Part shown: one piece after another, positions 17,481 through 26,286 of the stretch
Numbering within the stretch: position 1 is the stretch's first letter
Layout: the number at the start of each line of letters is the position of its first letter
Origin: Mesorhizobium terrae
Lineage (GTDB): Bacteria; Pseudomonadota; Alphaproteobacteria; Rhizobiales; Rhizobiaceae
Assembly: GCF_008727715.1 (NCBI RefSeq)
Contig: NZ_CP044218.1
Span: forward strand, 4,295,501 to 4,359,500
Length of the DNA stretch: 64,000 nucleotides
Direction of reading: 5' to 3'
The notes under the pieces: generated by a model
The model's input: only the letters and a program-made list of their open reading frames with translations
The model's database searches: none
What the model was told of the DNA's origin: nothing
Position numbers and translations under genes: made by a program

Positions 17481-17854
17481 CGAATACGAAAACGAGCAAG
17501 CGCGCTCGACACTTTTGAACTCTTCGCCCGCTAGGCACTGCCCATATGAGCTCGTACCACATCTTGCACATTAGGCAGATTACTTCGTGTCTTCAAGTTC
17601 TGCCTGAATTGGTCAAAAGCCGTCCGAACAGAGTCGGCGGGCGTGGTATGACGATAGAAATACGGGTGGGTGCAAGTAGGTCAGGATGGCAGAGTGAACA
17701 ATGGCGCGCCCGCAAATTGGCTTTGGGCGCATCGTTCGCCACTACCTATTTCAGTTCGCTCCGTTTGTCCGGCGAACTTTTGTTCGCAGCTAACCCCCGA
17801 CTAGCTGCCCGCTAGCTTGCCGCCCTAGTCAAAGCGGAAGGCCTCCTTTATTCC
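17481..17854. other. Gene-free stretch expected to hold the left prophage end
   Basis: No supported gene. It separates the oxygenase operon from the phage repressor. GTTCGC recurs several times between about 17735 and 17795, and CGAAC-TTTT-GTTCG forms a small palindrome there; clustered short repeats are expected of transposase-binding sites at a Mu-like left end. I could not pair it with a right end, so the boundary is unresolved. Confidence 0.4.
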
Positions 17855-18502
17855 TCAATCCACCGCGTAGCGCAGCATCATGACGAAACCGCCGAGCAGG
17901 CGCACGACGATGTCCTCGGCCTCGATCGGGATCGGGCGCATATCGACGGCGAGATCGGCGGTGTGCATCATCAGGAAGGGCGGCTTGTAGATGCGCAGGA
18001 CGGTTGCGAGATCGCCGTCGCTATTGCGGATCTCGGCGACGACCGGTTCGCCGTCGCGCGGCTTCTTCGTCGCGCTGAATTCCAGGATATCGCCGGGCAG
18101 AAAGCCGGCCAGTTCGATGGCGCGGCTCATCACCCGCCAGCGCGAGCGGCCGGTCTGTGGCCGTGCCCCGAAAGTGAGCGTGCCGCCACTGTAGCGCGCG
18201 ACATCGCTGCCATCACCATTCACGGGCATGAAGTCTGCGGGCAGGGCGTCGGCGCGACCCTGTTCCGGCAGCCAGTCCATCGGTTCGGCGCAGCTATCGG
18301 CAATGCGGCGCAGATAATCGAGGTTCGGCTTCAGCGTGGTGCCGTTCATGTAATTCTTCAGTGTCTGCAGCGGGATCTCGGCCAGCCGGGCGATGGCCGA
18401 CGGGCCGCCATGGCTGCCGACCACGCGCTTCAGCCAGCGCCGCCACGGCTCGTCGCCCCTTGGCCATTCGGACTGGTGATTGTTGTTTTCTTGGTTATCC
18501 AC
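17855..18502 (-). CDS. Phage repressor, HTH plus LexA/S24-like C-terminal domain
   Basis: 215 residues. The N-terminal half has a helix-turn-helix (GGPSAIARLAEIPLQTLKNY), and the C-terminal half resembles the S24/LexA fold (LAGFLPGDILEF, then EPVVAEIR). The Ser and Lys of the self-cleavage dyad are not at their expected places: the residue before the PGD turn is not the usual SMxP, and a Leu stands where the Lys would be. It may therefore not autocleave. It is divergent from the Ner gene with an operator array between, the usual lysogeny switch of transposable phages. Confidence 0.85.
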   Translation of the reverse strand: MDNQENNNHQSEWPRGDEPWRRWLKRVVGSHGGPSAIARLAEIPLQTLKNYMNGTTLKPNLDYLRRIADSCAEPMDWLPEQGRADALPADFMPVNGDGSDVARYSGGTLTFGARPQTGRSRWRVMSRAIELAGFLPGDILEFSATKKPRDGEPVVAEIRNSDGDLATVLRIYKPPFLMMHTADLAVDMRPIPIEAEDIVVRLLGGFVMMLRYAVD

Positions 18503-18509
18503 CGGCGCT

Positions 18510-18562
18510 ATGGTCCAATTCTGTTGACTTTAGTCCATTTCTGGACCATCTGGAAAACCAGA
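18510..18562. promoter_or_regulatory. Operator array of the lysis-lysogeny switch
   Basis: Nested inverted repeats: ATGGTCCA (18510-18517) against TGGACCAT (18542-18549), GTCCA-TTTC-TGGAC (18533-18546) and TCTGG-AAAA-CCAGA (18549-18562). They lie between the divergent repressor and Ner genes; a TTGACT at about 18524 could be a -35 box. Binding by repressor and Ner is inferred. Confidence 0.6.
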
Positions 18563-18616
18563 AACTGCTCTCGACCGGTTCGGCGGCGGGCCGCCCGGTC
18601 ACTTCAGGGTAGAGCC

Positions 18617-18928
18617 GTGCACAAGGGCAAGCACACGACCCGATACGACCGACACGCGATCCTGGCGGAGATCAAGCGCCGGTATGGCACTTTAAGCGCC
18701 TTTGCCCGGCATACGCCCGTCTCCGCCTCGGAAATCTCGGCCGCGCTCGGCTCATCCTACCCGAAGGCGGAGAACGCGATCGCGGCGGCGCTCGGCATAC
18801 CGGTGCAGACCCTATGGCCCGACCGCTATTGGCCGAACGGCAGGCGGCGTCTTTTCCCTAGCACCGCGCCGGTAAAGGAAGCGAGTCAAAAGGCTCGAAG
18901 TGGTACGGACCAGGAGGGGGCTCGATGA
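18617..18928 (+). CDS. ner: Ner-like DNA-binding protein (early negative regulator)
   Basis: 103 residues. The segment RYDRHAILAEIKRRYGTLSA through EISAALGSSYPKAENAIAAA to LGIPVQTLWPDRYWP matches phage Mu Ner (RYDWHPADIIAAL ... WPKGEWIIADALGIHPSEIWPSRY), with a C-terminal tail of about 35 residues that Mu lacks. Ner damps early and repressor transcription after induction. The start is a GTG at 18617 preceded by AGGGTAGAG. First gene of the rightward early operon. Confidence 0.85.
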   Translation: MHKGKHTTRYDRHAILAEIKRRYGTLSAFARHTPVSASEISAALGSSYPKAENAIAAALGIPVQTLWPDRYWPNGRRRLFPSTAPVKEASQKARSGTDQEGAR

Positions 18929-19176
18929 TGCGACGGCGGTCCGAAAATCGCGACGAAACCGACAGGAACCGCGTCTTCGGCGCGCCGGAGCCGCCGCCGC
19001 GGCGCAACTGGCCGATCACAGTAATCGCTCTGGTGCTGATTGCCTCCAACATCGTCGCCGCCGTGCTGTCCATCGACCTCATGATGGGTGGCTCCACGCT
19101 TGCCCATTTCGTCGCCGGCACCGTCGGGCTGATCTGCCTGTCGCTGGCCATCTGGCTGATGAGGAAAGCGCTTTGA
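18925..19176 (+). CDS. Small phage membrane protein
   Basis: 83 residues with a charged N-terminal 25 residues and two hydrophobic helices (VIALVLIASNIVAAVLSIDL and FVAGTVGLICLSLAIWLM). The start overlaps the Ner stop codon (ATGATG), so it is translated in the early operon. Function is unknown. Confidence 0.6.
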   Translation: MMRRRSENRDETDRNRVFGAPEPPPRRNWPITVIALVLIASNIVAAVLSIDLMMGGSTLAHFVAGTVGLICLSLAIWLMRKAL

Positions 19177-19294
19177 CCGCCTTCCAATCCGTGACCGTTT
19201 GCCCCCCATCGGTCGCGGTCGGTGCGCCCGCCGCTCCACCCCCAGGCGGCGGGCGCATTTTTTCGCATCGGCAAGTTGCCGGGGAGGGGCGCTG

Positions 19295-20143
19295 ATGGCC
19301 GGCGCGCGGGCAACGTTCCAGCGCATCGCGGTCGCGCTGATCGACGTGCCGGAAGACCGCTTGTCGGCAGTGCGTGCCGCTCGTGTCGAGACCATCGCCA
19401 AGACATCGCGCGCCATCGGTCTCCTGCAGCCGGTCAATGTCGAGGCTCTGAAGAATGGCCGTTTCCGGCTGATCGCCGGTGCCAAGCGCCTGGCGGCGTT
19501 AATGAAGGCCGGCGAGGCCGAGATCGATGCCCGCGTCATCGCCGCCGGAACGCTGGACGAGGCCGGACGACGGCTGATCGAGATCGTCGAGAACCTCGAT
19601 CGCCACGACCTGACCAAATTGGAGCGGGCCGAACATCTGGTGGCGCTGAAATCGGCGCATGAGGCGCGTTTCCCAGAGGCCAGGCGCGGCGGCCGGCGCG
19701 GCAACCAGCACAGCGGCGGCATGGTCCGCCAAAGCGAAATCTTTGCGTTCAGCCAGGAAGCCGCCGAGATGACCGGCCTGTCACGTCGCGCCATCGAGGT
19801 GGCGGTGCAGATCGTCTCGGCGCTCTCCGAAGACAGCAAGGTCCGCCTGTGCGGCAACTGGCTGGAAGACCACCAGGCCGGGTTGAAACTCTTGTCGGAA
19901 CAGAAACCGGCCGTGCAGGCGCGCATCCTCGACATTTTGTTCGCTTCGCCGCCCGAGGCCGCCAGCGTCGCCGATGCGCTTGCCCTGGTCGAAGGGCGGC
20001 GCCTTTTGACCACGGCCGAAAAACTGTTCGCCTCGACACTCGGAAACTGGTCGCGGCTGTCGGAACGCCAGCGCAGCGCCTTCCTCGATACGCATGAAGC
20101 GGCGATCAGGGTGCATGCCAGGGCGCGCGGATGGTTTCGATGA
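19295..20143 (+). CDS. ParB/Srx N-terminal-like phage protein
   Basis: 282 residues. The first 120 resemble a ParB nuclease-like domain: IGLLQPVNVEAL, FRLIAGAKRLAALMKAG, RLIEIVENLDRHDLTKLERA, with the typical GxxR-like box (here GAKRL) and the ENLDR helix. A basic stretch RRGGRRGNQ and a helix-turn-helix-like region (FSQEAAEMTGLSRRAIEVA) follow. Such proteins are common next to the transposase of alphaproteobacterial Mu-like phages, role unproven. GGAGG precedes the ATG by eight bases. Confidence 0.7.
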   Translation: MAGARATFQRIAVALIDVPEDRLSAVRAARVETIAKTSRAIGLLQPVNVEALKNGRFRLIAGAKRLAALMKAGEAEIDARVIAAGTLDEAGRRLIEIVENLDRHDLTKLERAEHLVALKSAHEARFPEARRGGRRGNQHSGGMVRQSEIFAFSQEAAEMTGLSRRAIEVAVQIVSALSEDSKVRLCGNWLEDHQAGLKLLSEQKPAVQARILDILFASPPEAASVADALALVEGRRLLTTAEKLFASTLGNWSRLSERQRSAFLDTHEAAIRVHARARGWFR

Positions 20144-20589
20144 AATCCCGCGACCGCTTCACCGCCGACCTGTTCGACTGGCAGCCGCCAAAAGTGGCGG
20201 TGGGGTTCGAGGCGGACCTTTCCGGCAACCGGCTGGGTTCGCGCATCAGCCGCGCCGTCTCGTTGGCTCTTAAGGAATGCGGCAAGAGCCGCGCCGAGGT
20301 GGCCGAGGCGATGAGTTCGGAACTCGGCTACCCGGTCAGCGCCGACATGCTCGACGCCTATGCTTCCGAAGCCAAGGAAAGCCACCGCATCACGCTGGAA
20401 CGTTTCGTGGCGCTGGTCACCGCCACAGGCTGCCTCGACCTGCTCGGTTTCGTCGCCGGCCTGTTCGACCATGTCGTGGTGCCCGGCCGTTACCAGTCGC
20501 TGATCGAGCTGCATCTGATCGAGGAGCATGAAAAGGACCTCGCCAGGATGAAGCAGACGGTCGAGGCGAAATGGAGGGCCGGCCGATGA
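20140..20589 (+). CDS. Conserved Mu-like phage early protein, unknown function
   Basis: 149 residues, no recognisable domain; it contains a possible DNA-binding helix pair (KSRAEVAEAMSSELGYPVSA) near residues 50-70. It begins with ATGA overlapping the ParB-like gene and ends with ATGA overlapping the transposase, so it is translationally coupled to both. An in-frame ATG nine bases earlier is possible. The position and coupling suggest a role with transposition. Confidence 0.6.
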   Translation: MKSRDRFTADLFDWQPPKVAVGFEADLSGNRLGSRISRAVSLALKECGKSRAEVAEAMSSELGYPVSADMLDAYASEAKESHRITLERFVALVTATGCLDLLGFVAGLFDHVVVPGRYQSLIELHLIEEHEKDLARMKQTVEAKWRAGR

Positions 20590-22715
20590 AGGTCTGGTTC
20601 ACCGCCGCCGAATTCGCCGCCCTTGCCGCCGCCGGCGAACTGCCCGGCCTGCCGACGACCAAACGCGGCATGAACATGCTGATCGCGCGGGAAGGCTGGG
20701 ACCGGCACGCCAGCCTGTGCCGCCGGCGCGAAGGCCGCGAAGGCGGCGGCGGCACCGAGTTCCATCTCGACCTGTTGCCGCTGTCGGCCAGGCTTGCCCA
20801 TGCCGGCCGCCATTGCCGCATCGAACAGGACGATGTGCGGCCGGTGCTGACCGGTGGCGATGGCTTGACCATGCGGGCGCGCGGCGAGCGCGACGCCAGG
20901 CTGGCGCTCACCGCCGTGGCCGACCGTTTCCGCCGCGAGCAGGGGCTATCGCTGGCCGCCGCCGACGATCTTGTGGCAAACCTGTTCAACAGTCGTTCAA
21001 TCGCGCTTCCGGCCTGGGTGCAGACGCAGGTCAAGCGTGCCAGCGGTCGTTCGCTGGCACGCTGGCGCTCGGCCCGCGACGCCGGCCAGGCCGACCGGCT
21101 CGGCCACGATCCGGCCGTCGCGCGCAAGGGATCGAGCCAGCTCGACCGGGCGCTGGACGGCCAGGTGCGCAGTGTGCTCCTGGCCGCGATCGCCAAGATG
21201 CCGTTCCTTTCGGCCGGCCGGGCGCTGGAGCTGATCCGTGATCGCTTCGGCGATACCTTCGAGGCGCCGGCGCTCAGAACGCTGCAGCGCCAGCTCGCCA
21301 TCTGGCGCCGGGACTACAGTCACGAGCTGATGCTGCTCACCGATCCCGACGGGTTCCGCAGCCGCATCGAATATGCGGCGGTAGGCGCGACCAGGGCCGA
21401 GCGGCTCAACCAGCTCTGGCAAATCGACGCCTCGCCGGCCGACATCATGCTGAAGGAAGGCCGCCATTCGATCTATCTGGCGATCGACGCCTTTTCCCGC
21501 CGCATCAAGGTGCTGGCGACACCGACACCACGCGCCGCCGGCGTCGGTCTGTTGATGCGCAAATGCCTGCTCGCCTGGGGCGTGCCGGAAAAGGTCAAGA
21601 CCGACAACGGTTCGGATTTTACCGCACAGGCGACGGAGCGGCTTTTCGCGCTGCTCGGCATCGAGACGGAACTGTCGCCGCCTTATCAGCCACGTTCGAA
21701 AGGCATGGTCGAACGTGCCATCGGCACCTTCCAGCGCGATCTCGCCGGCCTGCCGGGTTTCGTCGGCCATTCGGTCGCCGATCGCAAGAAGCTGGAAGGC
21801 CGCAAGGCGTTCGCGCAGCGGCTCGGCGCCGATCCGTCCGAACTGTTCGGCGTCGACATGGACCTCGCCGACTTCCAGGCCTGGTGCGACGACTGGGCGG
21901 ACACAATCTATGCCTCGACGCCGCATGAGGGGCTCGGCCGGCGCACCCCGTTCCAGGCCGCGGCGAGCTTTTCCGGACCGATCCGGCGCATCGACAATCT
22001 TGCGGCGCTCGACATCCTGTTGGCGCCGGTCGCTGGCAAGGACGGTTTGCGCACCGTCGCCAAGACCGGCATCCGCATCGACGGCGCGCATTATTTGTCG
22101 GGGTCGGTCATGCCCGGCCGCACGGTGTTCTGCCGCATGGACCCGGCCGATATGGGTCGCATCCTCCTGTTCGAACCGGACGGCACCAGCTTCCTCGGCG
22201 AGGCGGTCTGCCCGGAACTCGCCGGCCTCGACCCCGTCTCGACAATTGCCCGCGTCAAGGCGGCGCAAAAGGCGCATCTCGACGGCCGCATCAAGGACAT
22301 CCGCCAGGAGATGCGCCGCATCGGGCCGCGCGCCGTGGCCGACGCCATGCGCCGCGCCGGCGAGAAACGGGCGGGCAATCTCGTCGCCTTCCCGCGGCCG
22401 ACACAGGCACATGTCACGCCGGCGCTCGATGCCGCGGCGCGGGCGAGCGCGCGCAACGAACCCGCCGCGCTTTCCGAAGAGGCCGCTGACATCCATGCGC
22501 GGCTTCTGGCCGATGCCAGCCCGGCGGTCGTCGCCTTGCCGGAAACGCGCGAGCAGCGCTTTCGGCGTGCGCTCGACATCGAGGAGCGTGTCGGTCGCGG
22601 CGAGCCGGCGCGGCCACAGGATCTGGTGTGGCTCGGCGGTTACCGCCAGGGCTCCGAATACCGGGCCATGCGGCAGATGCTGGATGAATTCGGTCGCGCC
22701 GCGCTCAGTCTTTAG
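20586..22715 (+). CDS. MuA-like DDE transposase
   Basis: 709 residues. The N-terminus MKVWFTAAEFAALAAAGELP continuing LPTTKRGMNM is the Mu end-binding winged helix, as in MuA. The catalytic rve core has D281 (QIDAS), D340 (KTDNGSDF) and E376 (MVERAIG), a DD35E spacing shorter than in Mu itself. A beta-barrel Mu C-terminal domain and a long helical tail (after about residue 560) follow, where MuB contact is expected. The enzyme cuts and joins the phage ends for integration and replication. The start at 20586 is chosen for the ATGA overlap. Confidence 0.93.
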   Translation: MKVWFTAAEFAALAAAGELPGLPTTKRGMNMLIAREGWDRHASLCRRREGREGGGGTEFHLDLLPLSARLAHAGRHCRIEQDDVRPVLTGGDGLTMRARGERDARLALTAVADRFRREQGLSLAAADDLVANLFNSRSIALPAWVQTQVKRASGRSLARWRSARDAGQADRLGHDPAVARKGSSQLDRALDGQVRSVLLAAIAKMPFLSAGRALELIRDRFGDTFEAPALRTLQRQLAIWRRDYSHELMLLTDPDGFRSRIEYAAVGATRAERLNQLWQIDASPADIMLKEGRHSIYLAIDAFSRRIKVLATPTPRAAGVGLLMRKCLLAWGVPEKVKTDNGSDFTAQATERLFALLGIETELSPPYQPRSKGMVERAIGTFQRDLAGLPGFVGHSVADRKKLEGRKAFAQRLGADPSELFGVDMDLADFQAWCDDWADTIYASTPHEGLGRRTPFQAAASFSGPIRRIDNLAALDILLAPVAGKDGLRTVAKTGIRIDGAHYLSGSVMPGRTVFCRMDPADMGRILLFEPDGTSFLGEAVCPELAGLDPVSTIARVKAAQKAHLDGRIKDIRQEMRRIGPRAVADAMRRAGEKRAGNLVAFPRPTQAHVTPALDAAARASARNEPAALSEEAADIHARLLADASPAVVALPETREQRFRRALDIEERVGRGEPARPQDLVWLGGYRQGSEYRAMRQMLDEFGRAALSL

Positions 22716-22793
22716 CCGGCCAGTTGTCTTGCGTGCGGGTTGTTGGCGTCGGGCCGCGAATGCGGCGGATCGGCTTTCGAGGGGTGGTGTGGA

Positions 22794-23558
22794 ATGAACG
22801 GAAATTCTGTGTCGCATGCGGTGAGGCCGGGTTCGGTGGCGCCGCTCAAGAATGTCGCATCGTGCCTGGCGCTGGTCGATACGCTGGTGCACCGGGCGCC
22901 GCATCTGCCCAATATCGGCGTCTTTTCCGGCTTCTCCGGCTACGGCAAGTCGATGGCGGCGCAATATTGCTGGAACCGCACCGGCGCGCTGTTCGTCGAG
23001 GTGTTCGATTTCTGGACCCGCAAGAAGTTCTGTCAGGCGCTGCTGGCAGAGCTCGGCGTGGCGCAGCCGCGCGGCACCATCGGCGACATGATGGACGAGA
23101 TCATCGCCCGCCTCGGCGACGACCCGGCGCGGCCCGTCATCATCGACGAGGCCGACAAGCTGGTCGACAAGGGCATGATCGAACTGGTGCGCGACATCAA
23201 CAAGGCGGCCCAAGTACCTGTTTTGCTTGTCGGCGAGGAATTGCTACCGCAGAAACTGGAGCAGCATGAGCGCGTGCACAACCGCGTGCTGGAATGGGTG
23301 CTGGCGCAGCCCTGCGACCTCGCCGATGCGCGCGCGCTGGCCGATTTCCTCTATCCGCGTCTCGGCATCAGCGACGAACTGCTCGACCTGATCCGCGAGC
23401 AGACCGGCGGCAAGGCACGAAAGATCGCCACGACGCTGAACGCCGCCGCCTCCTTCGCGCTGACCGCCGGTGTCGGCGAGCTCACCATCGCCAATTATCG
23501 CGGCCGCGTCTTCACCGGCGAGACGCCAAAACGCTTTTCGGCGCGGAGGGCCGCCTGA
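22794..23558 (+). CDS. MuB-like AAA+ transposition target protein
   Basis: 254 residues. Walker A is GFSGYGKS (46-53) and Walker B PVIIDEAD (about 114-121). This ATPase coats target DNA, delivers it to MuA and gives target immunity. It lacks the N-terminal HTH region of the 312-residue Mu protein. It follows the transposase by 78 bases; the ATG at 22794 follows a G-rich stretch. Confidence 0.9.
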   Translation: MNGNSVSHAVRPGSVAPLKNVASCLALVDTLVHRAPHLPNIGVFSGFSGYGKSMAAQYCWNRTGALFVEVFDFWTRKKFCQALLAELGVAQPRGTIGDMMDEIIARLGDDPARPVIIDEADKLVDKGMIELVRDINKAAQVPVLLVGEELLPQKLEQHERVHNRVLEWVLAQPCDLADARALADFLYPRLGISDELLDLIREQTGGKARKIATTLNAAASFALTAGVGELTIANYRGRVFTGETPKRFSARRAA

Positions 23559-24196
23559 TGCCGCCCGCCCTCAAGCTGACGGTGGCCAAGGCCGAACTGC
23601 TCTATCGCGGTCGCGACCATTTCTGGCGGGTGATCCGGGCGCTTGGCGCCGACGGACGCCGTTTCACCGCCGCCGAGGTGCGCGGCGCCTGCGATGAGCC
23701 GCAGCGCGGCACCATCCCGACGCTGTTGCGACGGCTTCAACGCGACGGTTTCGTCGAGGCTTGCGGCGAGCGCCGCAGCGCCGCCGGCAAGCTCGAGAAG
23801 GAATGGCGCCTGATCAAGGCGCCGAAAGCCGCGCCGACCGTGTCGCGCGACGGCCGCCGGCGCCGTCCGTCCACCGCCCAGCAGCAGATGTGGAACGTCA
23901 TGCGCGGGCCGCTGGCGCGCGCCGGCTTCTCCTTCGCCGATCTCGTCGCCTATGGCTCGACCGACGACCTTACCGTGCCGGCCGTGACGGCGAGGAGTTA
24001 CATCGGGGCCTTGTCGAAGGCTGGTTATCTGCTGCGGCTCGATCCGGGCGGACCGGGACGACCGGCGCTGTGGCGATTGCGCCCCTCCATGAACAGCGGC
24101 CCGCTGCCGCCGATGGTGCTGCGGGCGAAACTGGTCTTCGACCAGAACCGCCATCGCGTCGCCGGCGAGGTCTTGGCCGAGGAGGTGGCGCCATGA
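23558..24196 (+). CDS. Phage protein with possible winged-helix repeats
   Basis: 212 residues. Two stretches look like small winged helices: HFWRVIRALGADGRRFTAAE followed by IPTLLRRLQRDGFVEAC, and QMWNVMRGPLARAGFSFADL followed by ARSYIGALSKAGYLLRL. Each ends in the same pattern of an aliphatic helix and a turn before a strand, suggesting duplication. The start overlaps the MuB stop codon (TGATG). Probably a DNA-binding early protein; role unknown. Confidence 0.6.
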   Translation: MPPALKLTVAKAELLYRGRDHFWRVIRALGADGRRFTAAEVRGACDEPQRGTIPTLLRRLQRDGFVEACGERRSAAGKLEKEWRLIKAPKAAPTVSRDGRRRRPSTAQQQMWNVMRGPLARAGFSFADLVAYGSTDDLTVPAVTARSYIGALSKAGYLLRLDPGGPGRPALWRLRPSMNSGPLPPMVLRAKLVFDQNRHRVAGEVLAEEVAP

Positions 24197-24606
24197 AGCG
24201 CGGGCCTCGCGCCGGCGGTGCCGCACCCGGCCGCAGCTTCGCCGACAAGGCGCAGGGTGCCTGGGCGCCGGCGCCGGACTGGGTAGGCGAACTTGCGGCC
24301 TTCTGCGACCGCGAGGGACTGCGCGGTGCGGAAAAGCGCGTCGGCTATTCGCCCTCGGCGCTGTCGACGGTGATCTCGCGGCGCTATCCCGGCGACATCG
24401 CCCGCGTCGAGGAAAAAGTACGCGGCGCGCTGATGGGGCAGATGGTGCTTTGCCCGGCGCTCGGCGAGATCGGCCGCAATGTCTGCCTCGACTGGCAGAA
24501 GAAACCCTTTGCCGCCACCTCGTCGGTTCGCGTCGCGGTCTACCGCGCCTGCCGTTCCGGCTGCCCGCATTCGGCATTGAAGCCGAGCCAGGAAGGGGGT
24601 GGCTGA
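24193..24606 (+). CDS. Phage early protein, possible HTH
   Basis: 137 residues, coupled by ATGA to the previous gene. The segment EGLRGAEKRVGYSPSALSTV followed by ISRRYPGDIARVEEKVRGAL resembles an HTH of the kind that reads DNA from a stop-and-skip repeat, and the C-terminal part has three cysteines (GRNVCLDWQ, YRACRSGCPH), a possible metal site. No family name can be given. Confidence 0.55.
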   Translation: MKRGPRAGGAAPGRSFADKAQGAWAPAPDWVGELAAFCDREGLRGAEKRVGYSPSALSTVISRRYPGDIARVEEKVRGALMGQMVLCPALGEIGRNVCLDWQKKPFAATSSVRVAVYRACRSGCPHSALKPSQEGGG

Positions 24607-24947
24607 TGCGCGCCGGGCGTCAATTGGCGACCGCCGCCGGGTTGGCCGGCCTGTTGCCGCCGGCCGTGCTGGCAAGCGACCGCGCGGCCAGGATCGCCAG
24701 CGACATCGCACCGGCCATTGCTGCAGCCATCGCTGCCGAGATCGACACGTTGCGCCAGTTGCGGGCAGCGCGCGAGCGCGAGGAACAGCGCATTTTCGAG
24801 GCCTGCCGCGGCGTCGGCCTCGCCGTCGACCGGCTGGAGCAGGCGCGTTTCACCGCCGCCGAGCCGGCGGCAAGACGTGGGCTGGAACAGGCGGCGAAAA
24901 CCTTGCGCCGCGCCATCCAGGCCAAGGACGTGCATGCGAGCCGGTGA
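24606..24947 (+). CDS. Small helical phage protein
   Basis: 113 residues, almost entirely Ala- and Arg-rich helix; residues 35-65 could form a coiled coil. It starts on the stop codon of the previous gene (TGATG). Only operon position and ribosomal coupling support it as a real gene. Confidence 0.5.
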   Translation: MRAGRQLATAAGLAGLLPPAVLASDRAARIASDIAPAIAAAIAAEIDTLRQLRAAREREEQRIFEACRGVGLAVDRLEQARFTAAEPAARRGLEQAAKTLRRAIQAKDVHASR

Positions 24948-24967
24948 ACAGGGTCTAGGAGGAAGAC

Positions 24968-25615
24968 ATGCAACCCACATCCCTCAAAATACCGGATGGC
25001 ACCATTGAGGTCGCAGGCCGGTTCTACCTGCCTGACGCGAAAGGCAATCTGGTGCCACTGGAGAGCATCAAGCCCGCCGACAAGCTTCAAGACGAGACCG
25101 TGCGTAAGGTGATGGGACATGCCCGCGACCTTTCTGCTCGGATCGCGCGCTTCAAGCAGCACACCTTCGATGATCTATCGGCTTTCGAGCAACTGCTGGC
25201 GCAAGAATATGACGCCAAGGTCGGCGGCGCGAAGGGCAACAAGACCTTCATGACCTTCGACGGACTTCTGAAGATCTCGGTTCAGGTGCAGGACCATCTC
25301 GACTTCGGCCCGCAACTACAGATCGCCAAGAGGCTGATCGACGACTGCCTGCTCGAGTGGACGGCTGACAGCCGCTTCGAGATCCGCACCATCGTCACGC
25401 GCGCCTTCAACGTTGACAAAAGTGGACAGATCAACCGCGCCGAGATCTTTGCGCTGTTGCGCCACGACATCGACGACGAGCGTTGGGCGAGCGCAATGGC
25501 GGCGATCCGCGACGCCATTCGGGTAGTGGGTTCAAAGACTTATGTGCGCTGTTATGAACGGGTCAGTCTAGACGCAGAATGGCGGGCTGTAACGATCGAT
25601 CTGGCGAAAGCCTGA
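24968..25615 (+). CDS. DUF3164 family phage protein
   Basis: 215 residues. The N-terminal block VAGRFYLPDAKGNLVPLESI, followed by KPADKLQDETVRK and later MTFDGLLKISVQVQDHLDFG and WTADSRFEIRTIVTRAFNVD, are hallmarks of DUF3164, an early protein of unknown function common in Mu-like phages next to the transposition genes. The ATG has GGAGGAAG upstream, the strongest ribosome-binding site in this operon. Confidence 0.85.
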   Translation: MQPTSLKIPDGTIEVAGRFYLPDAKGNLVPLESIKPADKLQDETVRKVMGHARDLSARIARFKQHTFDDLSAFEQLLAQEYDAKVGGAKGNKTFMTFDGLLKISVQVQDHLDFGPQLQIAKRLIDDCLLEWTADSRFEIRTIVTRAFNVDKSGQINRAEIFALLRHDIDDERWASAMAAIRDAIRVVGSKTYVRCYERVSLDAEWRAVTIDLAKA

Positions 25616-25617
25616 GA

Positions 25618-26250
25618 TCAGTGACGTACTTCTGCAATCTCAAATTCTTTCCGGAGAGCCTCAAGCTCGTTCGCGAAAACAGTGAGGTGATCGGTCAATC
25701 GCTCGACGACAATTTTCGCGCGCCGCAGCTGGCGAGAAACACTCATTGGGGAACCGCCGGATGTGTATGCCGCGACCATGTCTGTCAGTTTTCCGTGAAA
25801 TCTATTGATGCTCAAGAATCGATGATGCATCTCTGGTGGAAACAGGCTCTTTGCGTCATCGAAAGTCTGGAGAGAGACGAACCGATCGACGATATTTCGA
25901 AGATTGGGCCAAAGTTTGAGGCTTGTGGGATCCGCTGCTACAGCAGCGAGCCATTCATTGTAGCTCACTACCATCGTTCGGCATCCAACCGCTCGCGCAG
26001 AGCAGCGCTCGATAGTCATTCGGTCTTGCCGAAGAGACAAACGCAAAAGGTCGTTGTGCCGCTTGCCCTGAGCTGCTTCCGTCCTCCGCATCTCAAAAAG
26101 GGTGATTGCTGCTGCGCCGACTGCCAAGATGCCTGCTATGAGGGTCTGCCAGTCATACAGCCGAAATTCCAACTCGGTCATGCCTCCCAAGGCAAGACCC
26201 GCGCAAATGCCTATCAGCAGGGTGGTGATCAGTTCTGCGAAACGGTGCAT
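25618..26250 (-). CDS. Antisense cargo gene: two-helix membrane protein, unknown function
   Basis: 210 residues. Two membrane helices lie at the N-terminus (LITTLLIGICAGLALGGM; LIAGILAVGAAAITLFEM), followed by a soluble helical region of about 150 residues. The gene is opposed to the early operon, begins two bases after the DUF3164 stop codon, and is AT-richer than the phage around it. This is how lysogenic-conversion cargo usually looks; exclusion of other phages at the membrane is a possibility only. No family recognised. Confidence 0.65.
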   Translation of the reverse strand: MHRFAELITTLLIGICAGLALGGMTELEFRLYDWQTLIAGILAVGAAAITLFEMRRTEAAQGKRHNDLLRLSLRQDRMTIERCSARAVGCRTMVVSYNEWLAAVAADPTSLKLWPNLRNIVDRFVSLQTFDDAKSLFPPEMHHRFLSINRFHGKLTDMVAAYTSGGSPMSVSRQLRRAKIVVERLTDHLTVFANELEALRKEFEIAEVRH

Positions 26251-26286
26251 GGATTGTCGTCATGCCTTCCAGTCGGGTGCCATGAG

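Noticed and set aside
17481..17854. Attempt to define the left phage end by TG...CA ends and a five-base target duplication
   Set aside because: I found no matching right end near 55440-55560, so no boundary is claimed.
20997..23213. 738-codon minus-strand frame opposite MuA/MuB
   Set aside because: Antisense shadow of two recognised genes, Arg- and His-rich with no domains.
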